In this document: positions 53,653 to 63,747 of the stretch, piece by piece
How the letters are laid out: each line of letters starts with the position of its first letter
Numbering within the stretch: the first letter of the stretch is position 1
Assembly: GCF_001898805.1 (NCBI RefSeq)
Contig: NZ_MKVJ01000014.1
Span: 290,410-354,409, forward strand
DNA: 64,000 bases
Direction of reading: 5' to 3'
From: Leifsonia sp. 71-9
Lineage (GTDB): Bacteria; Actinomycetota; Actinomycetes; Actinomycetales; Microbacteriaceae
The notes under the pieces: model-generated
What the model saw: the letters and a program-made list of their open reading frames with translations, nothing else
Told to the model about the DNA's origin: nothing
Databases searched by the model: none
Program-made: the position numbers and the translations under genes

Positions 53653-54870
53653 TCAGGCGGTGAAGCCGAGAGCCCGGGAGATGACCATGAGCTGGACCTC
53701 CGAGGTGCCTTCGCCGATCTCCAGGATCTTCGAGTCGCGGTAGTGGCGGGCGACCGGGTTCTCGTTGAGGAACCCGTAGCCGCCGAAGATCTGCGTGGCG
53801 TCGCGGGCGTTGTCCATCGCGGCCTCGCTGGCGGTGAGCTTGGCGATGGAGGCCTCCATCTTGAACGGCTTGCCGGCCATCAGCTTGAAGCAGGCGTCGT
53901 AGTAGGCGAGCCGGGCGGTGTGCACCCGGGCCTGCATCCGCGCGAGCTTGAAGGCGATGTGCTGGTTGGAGCCGATCGGACGGCCGAAGACGTTGCGGGT
54001 CTTGGCGTAGGCGAGCGCCTCCTCCAGGCAGCCCTGCGCGGCGCCCGTGCAGAGCGCGGCGAAGGCGACGCGCCCCTCGTCGAGGGTGGCGACGAAGTTC
54101 GCGTAGCCGCGGCCGCGCTCCCCCAGCAGGTTCTCCTCGGGCACGTGGACGTCAGTGAGCGTCAGCGGGTGGGTGTCGGAGGTGTGCCAGCCGACCTTGT
54201 CGTAGACGGGCTCGGCGACGAAGCCGGGGGTGCCGCTCGGCACGATGATGGCCGACAGCTCCTTCTTGATCGAGCCGTCGGCGCGGCGCTCCTCGCCGGT
54301 CACGGCGGTGATCGTGACGAGAGCGGTGATCTCGGAGCCGGAGTTGGTGATGAACTGCTTGGTCCCGTCGATGACCCACTCGCCGTCACGGAGCACGGCG
54401 GTCGTCTTGGTGCCGGAGGCGTCCGACCCGGCGTCCGCCTCGGTCAGCCCGAACCCGGCGAGCGCCTCCCCCTTCGCGAGCATCGGCAGCCAGCGCTGCT
54501 TCTGCTCCTCGCTGCCGCTGCGGAAGATCGGCATGGCGCCGAGGCCGACGCCGGCCTCCAGGGTGACGCCGATCGACTGGTCGACGCGCCCCAGCTGCTC
54601 GACCGCGAGGCACAGCGAGAGGTAGTCCTTGCCCTGGCCGCCGTACTCGACGGGGAACGGCAGCCCGAACAGCCCCATCCGGCCCATCTCGGCGATGATG
54701 CCGTACGGGAGGCTGCGCTTGGTGTCGTACTCGTACGCGGCGGGCGCGACGACGGTGTCGGCGAACTCCCGCACCTCGTCCCGCAGGGCGCGCTGCTCGG
54801 CGGTGAGCTCGAAGCCGGCGACGTCGCTGTCGGCGGCGGGGGCGGTCCGCCCGGTCATCTGCATGGTCAT
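53653..54870 (-). CDS. acyl-CoA dehydrogenase, probably isovaleryl-CoA dehydrogenase
   Basis: 405-residue FAD enzyme. Signatures are [19 protein letters not shown] and [20 protein letters not shown], and it ends [19 protein letters not shown]. The operon partner methylcrotonyl-CoA carboxylase implies isovaleryl-CoA as substrate (FadE19 position). ATG 54870 overlaps the carboxylase alpha stop (ATGA); two later ATGs are less likely. Confidence 0.92.
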   Translation of the reverse strand: MTMQMTGRTAPAADSDVAGFELTAEQRALRDEVREFADTVVAPAAYEYDTKRSLPYGIIAEMGRMGLFGLPFPVEYGGQGKDYLSLCLAVEQLGRVDQSIGVTLEAGVGLGAMPIFRSGSEEQKQRWLPMLAKGEALAGFGLTEADAGSDASGTKTTAVLRDGEWVIDGTKQFITNSGSEITALVTITAVTGEERRADGSIKKELSAIIVPSGTPGFVAEPVYDKVGWHTSDTHPLTLTDVHVPEENLLGERGRGYANFVATLDEGRVAFAALCTGAAQGCLEEALAYAKTRNVFGRPIGSNQHIAFKLARMQARVHTARLAYYDACFKLMAGKPFKMEASIAKLTASEAAMDNARDATQIFGGYGFLNENPVARHYRDSKILEIGEGTSEVQLMVISRALGFTA

Positions 54871-56936
54871 GGGGTTCCTGTCTCTCGTGGTGACTGTCCA
54901 TGGGGTTCCGCGTCGTCGGGCGATGGTGTCGCGTCGACGCGGGCGACGAGCTGATCGAGCCGCACGAGGTCGCCGGTGGCGACCTGCACGCGGACGACGC
55001 CCGAGATCGGGGCGAGGAGGCGGTGCTCCATCTTCATGGCCTCCACGACGGCCACGGTGTCTCCCGCCGCCACCGCGTCCCCGTCGGCGACCGGCACGGC
55101 CACGACGGTCCCCGGCATGGGCGAGCGCAGCTCGGGATGCGCGGCCGCGTCGCCGCGCTCGACCGCGGCGAGCGCCTCGGCCAGCCGCTCCTCCCGCGTG
55201 CGCAGCCGCAGGCCGCGGGTGCGTCCGCCGCTCGCGAGCCAGAGGGTGGGGCCGTCCAGCGCGATGTCGTATCCGGCCGTGATGCCGTCGAGGGTGAGGA
55301 GGGCGTGGTCCGGCTCGCCGTCGCGGCCGGGGTGCACCGTGAGCTCGGTGGTGTGCTCCGCGTCGCCGAGCAGCACGCGAGCGCCGTCGTCGGCGACCGC
55401 GACGGTCGTCCCGTCCACGTCGTACGACACCGGGCGGGGGCTCGCCATCCGCCAGCCCGAGGGCGCGGACCACAGCGCACCGGCGCCGTGCGGGGCGACG
55501 GCCTCCCGGGCACGATGAGCGAGCAGCGCCGCCAGCACGACCTCCGAGACCGACGACGCCGCGGGTTCGCGCTCGGAGTGCCGGCGGTCGATGAGCGTGG
55601 TGTCCATCGTCCCGTCCACGACCTCCGGGTCGGCGAGCAGGTCGCGCAGCCAGCCCACGTTGTTCGTCGCGCCCAGGATGCTGGTGCGCGCGAGGGCGGC
55701 GTCGAGCCGGGCCAGAGCGGAGGGACGGTCCTCGCCCCAGGCGATCACCTTCGACAGCATCGGGTCGTACTCGGTGACGACCTCCAGCCCGGCCGCGAGC
55801 CCGCTGTCGACGCGGACGCCCTCCCCGGTCGGCTCCCGGAGCGCGAGGACGCGACCGCCTCCGGGGAGGAAGCCCCGGTCTGGGTCCTCGGCATAGACGC
55901 GGGCCTCGACGGCGTGCCCGTCCAGGCGCACGTCCCGCTGCGCGAAGCCGAGCGGCTCCCCCGCGGCGATGCGCAGCTGCCACTCCACCAGGTCGAGGCC
56001 GGTGACCAGCTCGGTGACGGGATGCTCGACCTGCAGCCGGGTGTTCATCTCCATGAAGAAGAACTCGTCCGGCGCCTCCGCCGAGACGAGGAACTCCACG
56101 GTGCCGGCGCCGACGTAGTCCACGCTCTCGGCCACGCGGCACGCGGCGGCACCGATCCGCGCCCGGGTCTCGCCGTCGAGCAGGGCGGAGGGGGCCTCCT
56201 CGATCACCTTCTGGTGGCGGCGCTGGAGCGAGCACTCGCGCTCGCCGAGGTGCACGACCGTGCCGTGCGTGTCGGCCAGCACCTGCACCTCGATGTGGCG
56301 GGGCGCGTCGACGAGGCGCTCCAGGAAGAGGGTGTCGTCGCCGAAAGCGGAGGCGGCGACCCGTCGGGCGGTGCGCAGCGCCTCCGGCAGGTCGGCCGCG
56401 TCGCGCACGGCCTGCATCCCCTTGCCGCCGCCGCCCGCGGACGGCTTGACCAGCACCGGGAAGCCGATCCGCCGGGCGGCGGCGATCAGGGCGCCGTCGT
56501 CGAGCTCGGGTTCCGCGATACCCGGGATGGTCGGCACGCCGTGCGACTCCACCTCGCGCTTCGCGGCGATCTTGTCGCCCATGACCTCCAACGCGTGGAC
56601 GCCCGGGCCGACGAAGACGACGCCGGCGGCCGCGCAGGCCTGGGCGAGCTCGGCGTTCTCGGAGAGGAACCCGTAGCCAGGATGCACGGCTCCCGCACCG
56701 GTCGCGGTGGCGGCGGCGACGATCGCGTCGACGTCGAGATAGCTCTCGCGGGCGGGCGCCGGGCCCAGCCGCACGGCGACGTCGGCGAGCGCGACGTGCG
56801 GGGCGTTCCGGTCGGCGTCGCTGTAGACGGCGACGGAGCGGATCCCGAGGCGGCGCAGGGTGCGGATGATGCGGCAGGCGATCTCGCCGCGGTTGGCGAC
56901 GAGCACGGAGTCGAACGGGAGGGTCACGGCGATCAC
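54867..56936 (-). CDS. acyl-CoA carboxylase alpha subunit (biotin carboxylase + BCCP)
   Basis: 689 residues. The N-terminal biotin carboxylase includes [23 protein letters not shown]-grasp loop [12 protein letters not shown] and [15 protein letters not shown] linker leads to the C-terminal biotin-carrier domain with [19 protein letters not shown]. The domain set and operon match AccA1, the methylcrotonyl-CoA carboxylase alpha chain. GTG 56936 overlaps the beta-subunit stop (GTGA). Confidence 0.94.
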   Translation of the reverse strand: MIAVTLPFDSVLVANRGEIACRIIRTLRRLGIRSVAVYSDADRNAPHVALADVAVRLGPAPARESYLDVDAIVAAATATGAGAVHPGYGFLSENAELAQACAAAGVVFVGPGVHALEVMGDKIAAKREVESHGVPTIPGIAEPELDDGALIAAARRIGFPVLVKPSAGGGGKGMQAVRDAADLPEALRTARRVAASAFGDDTLFLERLVDAPRHIEVQVLADTHGTVVHLGERECSLQRRHQKVIEEAPSALLDGETRARIGAAACRVAESVDYVGAGTVEFLVSAEAPDEFFFMEMNTRLQVEHPVTELVTGLDLVEWQLRIAAGEPLGFAQRDVRLDGHAVEARVYAEDPDRGFLPGGGRVLALREPTGEGVRVDSGLAAGLEVVTEYDPMLSKVIAWGEDRPSALARLDAALARTSILGATNNVGWLRDLLADPEVVDGTMDTTLIDRRHSEREPAASSVSEVVLAALLAHRAREAVAPHGAGALWSAPSGWRMASPRPVSYDVDGTTVAVADDGARVLLGDAEHTTELTVHPGRDGEPDHALLTLDGITAGYDIALDGPTLWLASGGRTRGLRLRTREERLAEALAAVERGDAAAHPELRSPMPGTVVAVPVADGDAVAAGDTVAVVEAMKMEHRLLAPISGVVRVQVATGDLVRLDQLVARVDATPSPDDAEPHGQSPRETGTP

Positions 56937-58519
56937 ATCCGGAAGAGCCCGAAGGCGGTGTCGGGCAGCGGGCTGCGGGAGCAGACGTCGAGCGCGAGGC
57001 CCAGGACGGTGCGGGTCTCGGCGGGGTCGATCACGCCGTCGTCCCACAGGCGGGCGGTCGAGTAGTAGGGGTCGCCCTGCTCCTCGTAACGCTCGGCGAT
57101 GGGAGCACGGAAGGCGGCCTCGTCCTCGGCGCTCCACTCCTCGCCGTTGCCCTCGAGCTGATCGCGCTTCACGGTCGCGAGCACGCTCGCGGCCTGCGCT
57201 CCCCCCATCACGGAGATGCGCGCGGCCGGCCACATCCACAGGAAGCGGGGCGAGTACGCGCGACCGCACATCGAGTAGTTGCCGGCGCCGAACGAGCCGC
57301 CGATCACCACGGTGAGCTTGGGCACGCGCGCCGTCGCGACGGCGGTGACCATCTTCGCGCCGTTCTTGGCGATGCCGCCGGCCTCGTAGTCGCGGCCGAC
57401 CATGAAGCCGGAGATGTTCTGCAGGAACAGCAGCGGGATGCCGCGCTGGTCGCACAGCTCAATGAAGTGGGCACCTTTCAGCGCCGACTCGCTGAAGAGC
57501 ACGCCGTTGTTGGCGACGATGCCCACCGGGTGGCCGTGGATGCGGGCGAAGCCGGTGACGAGCGTCGTGCCGTACTCGGGCTTGAACTCGTGCAGTCCCC
57601 CGGCGTCCACGATCCGGTCGATCACCTCGTGCACGTCGTACGGCGCTTGCACGTCCACGGGCACGACGTCGTAGAGGCCGGCCGGATCGGCGGCGGGCTC
57701 CAGCGCGGGCACGACCTCCCAGGCGGGCGCGGCGGGCTGCGGCAGGGTGGCGACGATGTCCCGCACGATCGCGAGCGCGTGCTCGTCGTTCTCGGCGAGG
57801 TGGTCGACGACGCCGGAGGTGCGGGCGTGGAGGTCGCCCCCGCCCAGCTCCTCGGCCGTCACGATCTCGCCGATCGCCGCCTTCACCAGCGGAGGCCCGC
57901 CGAGGAAGATCGTGCCCTGGTTGCGCACGATCACGGTCTCGTCGCTCATCGCCGGGACGTACGCGCCGCCCGCCGTGCACGACCCGAGCACCGCGGCGAT
58001 CTGCGCGATCTTCGCCGCCGAGAGCCGGGCCTGGTTGTAGAAGATGCGGCCGAAGTGGTCGCGGTCGGGGAACACGTCGTCCTGCATCGGCAGGAATGCT
58101 CCGCCCGAGTCGACGAGGTAAATACACGGCAGGTGGTTCTCGAGCGCGATCTCCTGCGCGCGCAGGTGCTTCTTGACCGTCATCGGGTAGTAGGTGCCGC
58201 CCTTGACCGTGGCGTCGTTGCACACGACCATCACGTGCCGGCCGTGGACCAGGCCGATGCCGGCGATCACACCGGCGGCCGGGCTCTCGTCGCCGTACAT
58301 CCCGGTCGCCGCCAGCGGCGCGATCTCGAGGAACGGGCTGCCCTCGTCGAGCAGGGTGTCGATGCGGTCGCGCGGGAGCAGCTTGCCGCGGGCGAGATGG
58401 CGCTCGCGGGAGCGCTCCGGACCTCCCGCCGCCGCGACGGCGAGACGCTCGCGCAGCTCGGCGACCAGCTCGCGCTGGGTGGTGGTGGCGGGCATCGTGC
58501 TCCCTGTCGTCGTCGACAT
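56933..58519 (-). CDS. methylcrotonyl-CoA carboxylase beta (carboxyltransferase) subunit
   Basis: 528 residues with the crotonase-like carboxyltransferase halves. [60 protein letters not shown] and [20 protein letters not shown] are closest to MCC-beta/AccD1 among the families I know. It is the first gene of the seven-gene operon and lies opposite a TetR gene across a gap with two operators. Confidence 0.93.
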   Translation of the reverse strand: MSTTTGSTMPATTTQRELVAELRERLAVAAAGGPERSRERHLARGKLLPRDRIDTLLDEGSPFLEIAPLAATGMYGDESPAAGVIAGIGLVHGRHVMVVCNDATVKGGTYYPMTVKKHLRAQEIALENHLPCIYLVDSGGAFLPMQDDVFPDRDHFGRIFYNQARLSAAKIAQIAAVLGSCTAGGAYVPAMSDETVIVRNQGTIFLGGPPLVKAAIGEIVTAEELGGGDLHARTSGVVDHLAENDEHALAIVRDIVATLPQPAAPAWEVVPALEPAADPAGLYDVVPVDVQAPYDVHEVIDRIVDAGGLHEFKPEYGTTLVTGFARIHGHPVGIVANNGVLFSESALKGAHFIELCDQRGIPLLFLQNISGFMVGRDYEAGGIAKNGAKMVTAVATARVPKLTVVIGGSFGAGNYSMCGRAYSPRFLWMWPAARISVMGGAQAASVLATVKRDQLEGNGEEWSAEDEAAFRAPIAERYEEQGDPYYSTARLWDDGVIDPAETRTVLGLALDVCSRSPLPDTAFGLFRM

Positions 58520-58521
58520 TC

Positions 58522-58565
58522 GGTTAGTGTTCGCTAACCCAGTTTTAGGTTAGTGTTCATTAACC
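58522..58565. promoter_or_regulatory. two TetR operators between accD1-type and tetR genes
   Basis: GGTTAG-TGTTCG-CTAACC (58522-58539) and GGTTAG-TGTTCA-TTAACC (58548-58565) are 18-bp inverted repeats with centres 26 bp apart. They occupy the 73-nt gap between the divergent carboxylase operon and the TetR gene and would control both. Confidence 0.85.
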
Positions 58566-58592
58566 CAAATGTCCACCCTCTCGGGAGACCGC

Positions 58593-59207
58593 ATGACCGA
58601 TCTCGACGCCCCCGGCCGGCCCACCCAGCGCAGCCGCGCCAAGGCCGACCGCCGCGCGGCCCTGCTCGACGCCGCCGCCGGGCTGTTCGCCGAGCGCGGC
58701 TACAACGGGGTCTCGATCGAAGACCTCGGATCGGCGGTCGGCGTGAGCGGCCCCGCCGTGTACCGGCACTTCCCCTCCAAGCAGGCGGTGCTCGCCGCCC
58801 TGTTGGTCGACGTGAGCCAGGGGCTCCTCGACGGCGGCACGACCGTGCAGGAGGAGAGCGGGGATGCGGCCGGCGCCCTCCGCGCCCTGATCGCCTTCCA
58901 CGTCGACTTCGCGCTCGGCGCGCCCGACACCATCCGCGTGCAGGACCGCGATCTCGACGCCCTCCCCGGCGACGACCGGCGCGAGGTCCGCCGCCTCCAG
59001 CGCCGCTACGTCGACCTGTGGACCCGCGTGCTCGGCGAGCTCCACCCCTCCCTCGCCCCGGACGAGCTGCGCGTGCGCGTGCAGGCGACCTTCGGTCTCA
59101 TCAACTCCACCCCGCACTCCGCGCGCGTCGGCTCGGCGCACGCCGACGAGGCCGCCGTGCGCCCGGTCCTGGAGCGGATGGCGTGGGCGGCGCTCACGGC
59201 CCGCTGA
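58593..59207 (+). CDS. TetR-family regulator of the leucine operon
   Basis: 204 residues. The HTH is in GYNGVSIEDLGSAVGVSGPA followed by VYRHFPSKQAVLAALL. It is divergent from the carboxylase operon, as Rv2506 is in M. tuberculosis, and probably represses the operon until an acyl-CoA binds; the ligand is inferred. ATG 58593 is chosen for GGGAG upstream; an ATG eight codons earlier lies in the second operator. Confidence 0.92.
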   Translation: MTDLDAPGRPTQRSRAKADRRAALLDAAAGLFAERGYNGVSIEDLGSAVGVSGPAVYRHFPSKQAVLAALLVDVSQGLLDGGTTVQEESGDAAGALRALIAFHVDFALGAPDTIRVQDRDLDALPGDDRREVRRLQRRYVDLWTRVLGELHPSLAPDELRVRVQATFGLINSTPHSARVGSAHADEAAVRPVLERMAWAALTAR

Positions 59208-59272
59208 CCCGCTGCCGCCACGTCACCGGCGTGCGTTAGGGTCCAAGGAAGGCACCGAGCACGAGGAGGGAC

Positions 59273-61900
59273 GTGGGCGACGACACCCCCAGACTGCGAC
59301 GGCACCATCGGGTCCTGCGCGCCGTGGGCGGCATCCTGGCCGTGCTCCTGGTCGTGGCGGCGATCGCCGGCGGCGTCGGCTTCTGGACCGTGACGCGCTC
59401 GTTCCCGCAGACCTCCGGATCGCTCGACGTGCCCGGCCTCCAGAAGCCCGTGACCGTCTACCGCGACGGCGCCGGCATCCCGCAGATCGTCGCCTCCACC
59501 GCGGACGACCTCTTCCGCGCGCAAGGATTCGTGCACGCCCAGGACCGCTTCTGGGAGATGGACTTCCGCCGGCACGTCACCGCGGGCCGGCTCTCGGAGA
59601 TGTTCGGCGCGAGCCAGGTGCCGACCGACATCTTCATCCGCACCCTCGGCTGGCGCCGCGTCGCCGAGCAGGAGGTGAAGCTCCTCGACCCGACGGCGCT
59701 CCGCTACTACCAGGACTACGCCGACGGGGTGAACGCGTACCTGGCCGCGCACTCCGGGGCCGAGCTGAGCGTCGAGTACGCCGTGCTCGGCCTGCAGAAC
59801 CCCGGCTACAAGCCGGAGAAGTGGACCCCGGCGGACTCCATCGCCTGGCTCAAGGCGATGGCGTGGGACCTCCGCTCCAATCTGGAGGAGGAGGTGGACC
59901 GCGGGCTGCTGGCCGCCTCCCTCACCCCGCAGCAGATCGCCGACCTCCACCCGGGCTACGACTACGCAGCGCACCCGACCATCACCGCGGAGGGCGGCGG
60001 GGACCCGGCACGGACGACACCCGACACCCCGAGCACCGCCTCCGCGGCGGATGCCGGGGCCGCCGCGTCGAACGGGACGGACGCGCAGGCGCTCGCCGCC
60101 GCACCGCCCGCGGACTACCGCGCGCAGCTGGAGCAGGTGTCGGCCAGCCTTGAGTCCCTCCCCCGCCTGATGGGTCCGGCCGGCAGCGACATCGGCTCCA
60201 ACTCCTGGGTCGTCTCCGGCGCCCTCACCGCCACCGGCAAGCCGCTGCTCGCCAACGACCCGCACCTCGGCGCGTCCATGCCGTCGGTCTGGTACCAGGT
60301 CGGGCTGCACTGCGCGACCGTGAACGCGGAGTGCCCGTTCGACGTCAGCGGCTTCGGGTTCTCCGGGTTCCCCGGCGTCGTCATCGGGCACAACGACCGC
60401 GTCTCCTGGGGGTTCACCAACCTCGGCCCCGACGTCGCGGACCTCTACGTCGAGAAGGTCACCGGCGACACCTACGAGTACGACGGCGCGCAGGTGCCGC
60501 TCGAGATCCGCCACGAGACGATCAGGGTTGCGGGCGGCAAGGATGTCGACCTCACCATCCGCTCCACCCGTCACGGTCCGCTCATCACCGATCTCAGCGA
60601 CGACTACGCGGCGATCGCGAAGGACCAGGCCGGCAAGCTCGGGGTGCCCGCGCAGGAGTACCAGCTCTCGCTGGAGTGGACCGCGCTCACGCCCGGCCCC
60701 ACCGCGGGCGCCATCTTCGCCTTCGACACCGCCACCGACTGGGCGAGCTTCCGCGCCGCGGCCGCGGACTTCCAGGTGCCGTCGCAGAACCTCGTCTACG
60801 CCGACGTGGACGGTCACATCGGCTACCAGGCGCCGGGCTCCGTCCCGATCCGGGCCGCCGGGGACGGGACCGTGCCCGTTCCGGGCTGGACGAGCCAGTA
60901 CGGCTGGGTGGGCACCGTTCCGTACGACCAGCTCCCGTCGGTGCTCGACCCGCCCAGCGGGTACATCGTCACCGCCAACAACGCCGCGGTCGGCCCCGAC
61001 TACCCCGTCATGATCACCCGCGACTGGGAGTACGGCTACCGCGCCAACCAGATCGCCGTGCGAGTGCAGGCGCTCGTCGCCGCCGGCGCGAAGATCACCG
61101 CCGCGCAGATGGCCGCCATCCAGGGCGACACCTACGATGCGAACGCGGCAACGCTCGTCCCGCTGCTGCGGACCGTCGGCGAGGCCGCAGAGCCGGGCTC
61201 CGGGGCCGCGCGCGGTGCCGCGCTGCTCGCCGGCTGGGACTTCCACGACGACGCCGACAGCGCCGCCGCCGCCTACTTCAACGTGTTCTGGAAGAACCTC
61301 CTGCACGACGCCTTCGGCCGCAAGCTCCCCGCATCCGCCCCGCCTGCGGGAGGGGACCGCTGGTTCGCCGTGGTGCAGAATCTCGTCACCCAGCCCGACT
61401 CGGCCTGGTGGGCGGACTCCGACCTCGGGACCAGCGACCGCGACGGCATGATCGCCCGCGCCGCCGACCAGGCCTGGACCGAGGCGCGCTCACTGATGGG
61501 CGACGACCCCGCGCACTGGCGCTGGGACCGCATCCACACGCTCACCCTGACCAACGCCAGCCTCGGCAGCTCCGGGATCGCGCCCGTGGAGTGGCTGCTC
61601 AACCGCGGCCCCTACCCGGTCGGCGGCGGGTCCAGCGTCGTCGACGCCACCGGGTGGGATGCATCCGTCGGCTACGGAGCCGACCGCGTCCCGTCGATGC
61701 GCATGATCGTCGACCTGGCGGACTTCGACCGCAGCCGCTGGATCAACCTCGCCGGCTCCTCCGGCCACGCCTTCGACCCCCACTACGCCGACCAGACCGA
61801 CCTCTGGGCCGTGAACAAGACCCTCCCCTGGCCCTTCAGCCGCACCGCCATCGCCGCGTCCGCCACGCAGACGCTCACGCTGCACCCGTCGTCGCGCTGA
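59273..61900 (+). CDS. penicillin acylase-family Ntn hydrolase
   Basis: 875-residue membrane-anchored or exported N-terminal-nucleophile hydrolase. One hydrophobic helix (about 16-40) is followed by the alpha chain, a Thr/Ala/Ser-rich spacer peptide (about 240-285), and the autoprocessing site before Ser309 in SDIGSNSWVVSGAL. The beta chain has VIGHNDRVSWGFTNLGPDV (oxyanion Asn region). Relatives cleave beta-lactam side chains or acyl-homoserine lactones; the substrate here is unknown. GTG 59273 follows AGGAGGG. It is on the same strand as the TetR gene but has TAGGGT as its own -10 near 59236. Confidence 0.93.
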   Translation: MGDDTPRLRRHHRVLRAVGGILAVLLVVAAIAGGVGFWTVTRSFPQTSGSLDVPGLQKPVTVYRDGAGIPQIVASTADDLFRAQGFVHAQDRFWEMDFRRHVTAGRLSEMFGASQVPTDIFIRTLGWRRVAEQEVKLLDPTALRYYQDYADGVNAYLAAHSGAELSVEYAVLGLQNPGYKPEKWTPADSIAWLKAMAWDLRSNLEEEVDRGLLAASLTPQQIADLHPGYDYAAHPTITAEGGGDPARTTPDTPSTASAADAGAAASNGTDAQALAAAPPADYRAQLEQVSASLESLPRLMGPAGSDIGSNSWVVSGALTATGKPLLANDPHLGASMPSVWYQVGLHCATVNAECPFDVSGFGFSGFPGVVIGHNDRVSWGFTNLGPDVADLYVEKVTGDTYEYDGAQVPLEIRHETIRVAGGKDVDLTIRSTRHGPLITDLSDDYAAIAKDQAGKLGVPAQEYQLSLEWTALTPGPTAGAIFAFDTATDWASFRAAAADFQVPSQNLVYADVDGHIGYQAPGSVPIRAAGDGTVPVPGWTSQYGWVGTVPYDQLPSVLDPPSGYIVTANNAAVGPDYPVMITRDWEYGYRANQIAVRVQALVAAGAKITAAQMAAIQGDTYDANAATLVPLLRTVGEAAEPGSGAARGAALLAGWDFHDDADSAAAAYFNVFWKNLLHDAFGRKLPASAPPAGGDRWFAVVQNLVTQPDSAWWADSDLGTSDRDGMIARAADQAWTEARSLMGDDPAHWRWDRIHTLTLTNASLGSSGIAPVEWLLNRGPYPVGGGSSVVDATGWDASVGYGADRVPSMRMIVDLADFDRSRWINLAGSSGHAFDPHYADQTDLWAVNKTLPWPFSRTAIAASATQTLTLHPSSR

Positions 61901-61925
61901 GCGCGACGCGGCGCGCGCGGCCGCT

Positions 61926-62015
61926 GAACGGTCACAACACGCCCTTCTCGCGCCGCGTGGCACACGCACGAGGGCGTGTCACGACGAGTGAGCCGCGCTC
62001 ATCCACAGTGCGCGC
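61926..62015. repeat. 90-bp direct repeat, copy 1
   Basis: It starts GAACGG and ends TCATCCACAGTGCGCGC. It holds an inverted pair ACACGCCCT ... AGGGCGTGT. Copy 2 begins 152 bp later and differs at only a handful of positions. Confidence 0.85.
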
Positions 62016-62077
62016 GGGGAACGTGCGTGCGGGGCGACGCGCCGCATTCGCGGCGCCCTCCCGCACCGCTCACCCGC

Positions 62078-62167
62078 GAACGGCCGCAACACGCCCTTCT
62101 CGCGCCGCGCGGCACGCGCACGAGGGCGTGTCACGACGAGTGAGCCGCGCTCATCCACAGTGCGCGC
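62078..62167. repeat. 90-bp direct repeat, copy 2
   Basis: Near-identical to copy 1, with the same inverted ACACGCCCT/AGGGCGTGT arms and the same TCATCCACAG end. About 62 bp of unrelated sequence separates the copies. Confidence 0.85.
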
Positions 62168-62278
62168 CGAAGCCGGAGCGCGAGAGCGCTAGCCCGCGGG
62201 TCTCGCGGGAGCAGCAGCGCGAGAGCGCCATCCCACCGAGCGCGCGCGTACGCGCGCCCGCTCGCGCCCCGCCGGCGC

Positions 62279-63616
62279 TCAGCGGCTGGTCGGCCAGGAG
62301 CGCTCGGGGCTGCCCGTGTAGAGCTGCTGCGGGCGGCCGATCTTGGTGGCGGGGTCGAGGTTCATCTCGCGCCAGTGGGCGATCCAGCCCGGGAGGCGGC
62401 CGATCGCGAAGAGGACGGTGAACATCCGGGTCGGGAAGCCCATCGCCTTGTAGATCACGCCGGTGTAGAAGTCCACGTTGGGGTACAGCTTGCGGTCGAT
62501 GAAGTACTGGTCGGCGAGGGCGACCTCCTCCAGCTCCTTGGCGATGTCGAGGAGCGGGTCGTGCACGCCGAGGGCGGCGAGCACCTCGTCCGCCGACTGC
62601 TTGACGAGCTTGGCGCGGGGGTCGAAGTTCTTGTAGACGCGGTGGCCGAAGCCCATGAGCTTGACGCCGGACTCCTTGTTCTTGACCCGCTCGACGAACT
62701 TCTGGACGCTCTCGCCCGAGTCGCGGATGCCGGCGAGCATGTCGAGCACGGCCTCGTTGGCGCCGCCGTGCAGCGGGCCGTAGAGGGCGTTGATGCCGGC
62801 CGAGACGGAGGCGAAGAGGTTGGCCTGCGTCGAGCCGACGAGGCGGACGGTCGAGGTGGAGGCGTTCTGCTCGTGGTCCTCGTGGAGCATGAGGAGGCGC
62901 TCGAGCGCACGCGACAGCACGGGGTTGACCTCGTACGGCTCGGCGAGGGTGCCGAAGTTGAGGCGCAGGAAGTTGTCGACGAAGCTCAGCGAGTTGTCCG
63001 GGTACAGGAAGGCCTGGCCGAGGCTCTTCTTGTGCGCGTACGCGGCGATGACCGGCAGCTTCGCGAGCAGGCGGATGGTCGAGAGCTCGACCTGCTCGGG
63101 GTCGGAGACGCTGAGCGAGTCCTGGTAGAAGGTCGACAGCGCGGAGACGGCGCTCGACAGCACCGACATGGGGTGCGCGTCGTGCGGGAGGGCGCTGAAG
63201 AAGCGGCGCAGGTCCTCGTGGAGGAGGGTGTGACGGCGGATGCGCTCGTCGAAGTCGGCCAGCTCGCTCGGCGTCGGCAGCTCGCCGTGGATGAGGAGCC
63301 ACGCCGTCTCGAGGAAGGACGAGTTCTCGGCGATCTGCTCGATCGGGTAGCCGCGGTAGCGCAGGATGCCCTGGTCGCCGTCGATGTACGTGATCGCCGA
63401 CCGGGTCGCCGCGGTGTTGACGAAGCCGTAGTCGAGGCTGGTCAGCCCGGTCTGCTTGGTGAGGCTGGAGAGGTCGATGCTCGACGCGCCGGACGTGCTC
63501 GGCAGGATGGGGAACTCGGCGACACCGCCCGGGTAGCGCAGTTCGGCGACGGCCGCCTCGCCATCGGTGGAGCCGACACGCTCCGCCGGTGCATTCTCGG
63601 TGCCGAGTCCAGTCAC
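62279..63616 (-). CDS. gltA: citrate synthase
   Basis: 445-residue type II (GltA) enzyme of the TCA cycle. Active-site segments are LMLHEDHEQNASTSTVRLVG, ALYGPLHGGANEAVLDML, VKLMGFGHRVYKNFDPRAKL (His) and VDFYTGVIYKAMGFPTRMF (Asp region). GTG 63616 follows GGAGG and opens VTGLGTENAPAERV. The dapC gene lies upstream on the same strand. Confidence 0.96.
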   Translation of the reverse strand: MTGLGTENAPAERVGSTDGEAAVAELRYPGGVAEFPILPSTSGASSIDLSSLTKQTGLTSLDYGFVNTAATRSAITYIDGDQGILRYRGYPIEQIAENSSFLETAWLLIHGELPTPSELADFDERIRRHTLLHEDLRRFFSALPHDAHPMSVLSSAVSALSTFYQDSLSVSDPEQVELSTIRLLAKLPVIAAYAHKKSLGQAFLYPDNSLSFVDNFLRLNFGTLAEPYEVNPVLSRALERLLMLHEDHEQNASTSTVRLVGSTQANLFASVSAGINALYGPLHGGANEAVLDMLAGIRDSGESVQKFVERVKNKESGVKLMGFGHRVYKNFDPRAKLVKQSADEVLAALGVHDPLLDIAKELEEVALADQYFIDRKLYPNVDFYTGVIYKAMGFPTRMFTVLFAIGRLPGWIAHWREMNLDPATKIGRPQQLYTGSPERSWPTSR

Positions 63617-63692
63617 AACGCCTCCAGGTCTTGGGTACGGGCATAACCACGCGCGCCGATCGTGGCAGCGCTGCAATCATTCGTGCGGGTAC

Positions 63693-63698
63693 AGCCTA
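63693..63698 (-). promoter_or_regulatory. possible -10 of gltA
   Basis: TAGGCT on the minus strand about 75 nt before the gltA start; GACAGT 16 nt further up is a weak -35. Confidence 0.3.
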
Positions 63699-63747
63699 AC
63701 GAACGCGCACGGCTACTGTCGCATCACGCAAAGCCGCGCGCATCGCG

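Larger units (their letters stand above)
61901..62278. other. 378-nt non-coding gap rich in repeats
   Basis: Between the convergent acylase and citrate synthase genes. It holds two 90-bp direct repeats, the 16-bp palindrome GCGCGCGTACGCGCGC (62242-62257) and two copies of GCGCGAGAGCGC (62178-62189, 62217-62228). I see no gene in it. Confidence 0.8.

Noticed and set aside
62000-62167. DnaA boxes or a replication origin (TCATCCACA twice)
   Set aside because: Only two one-mismatch copies, both part of the 90-bp direct repeat, no AT-rich region and no dnaA, dnaN or parAB nearby.
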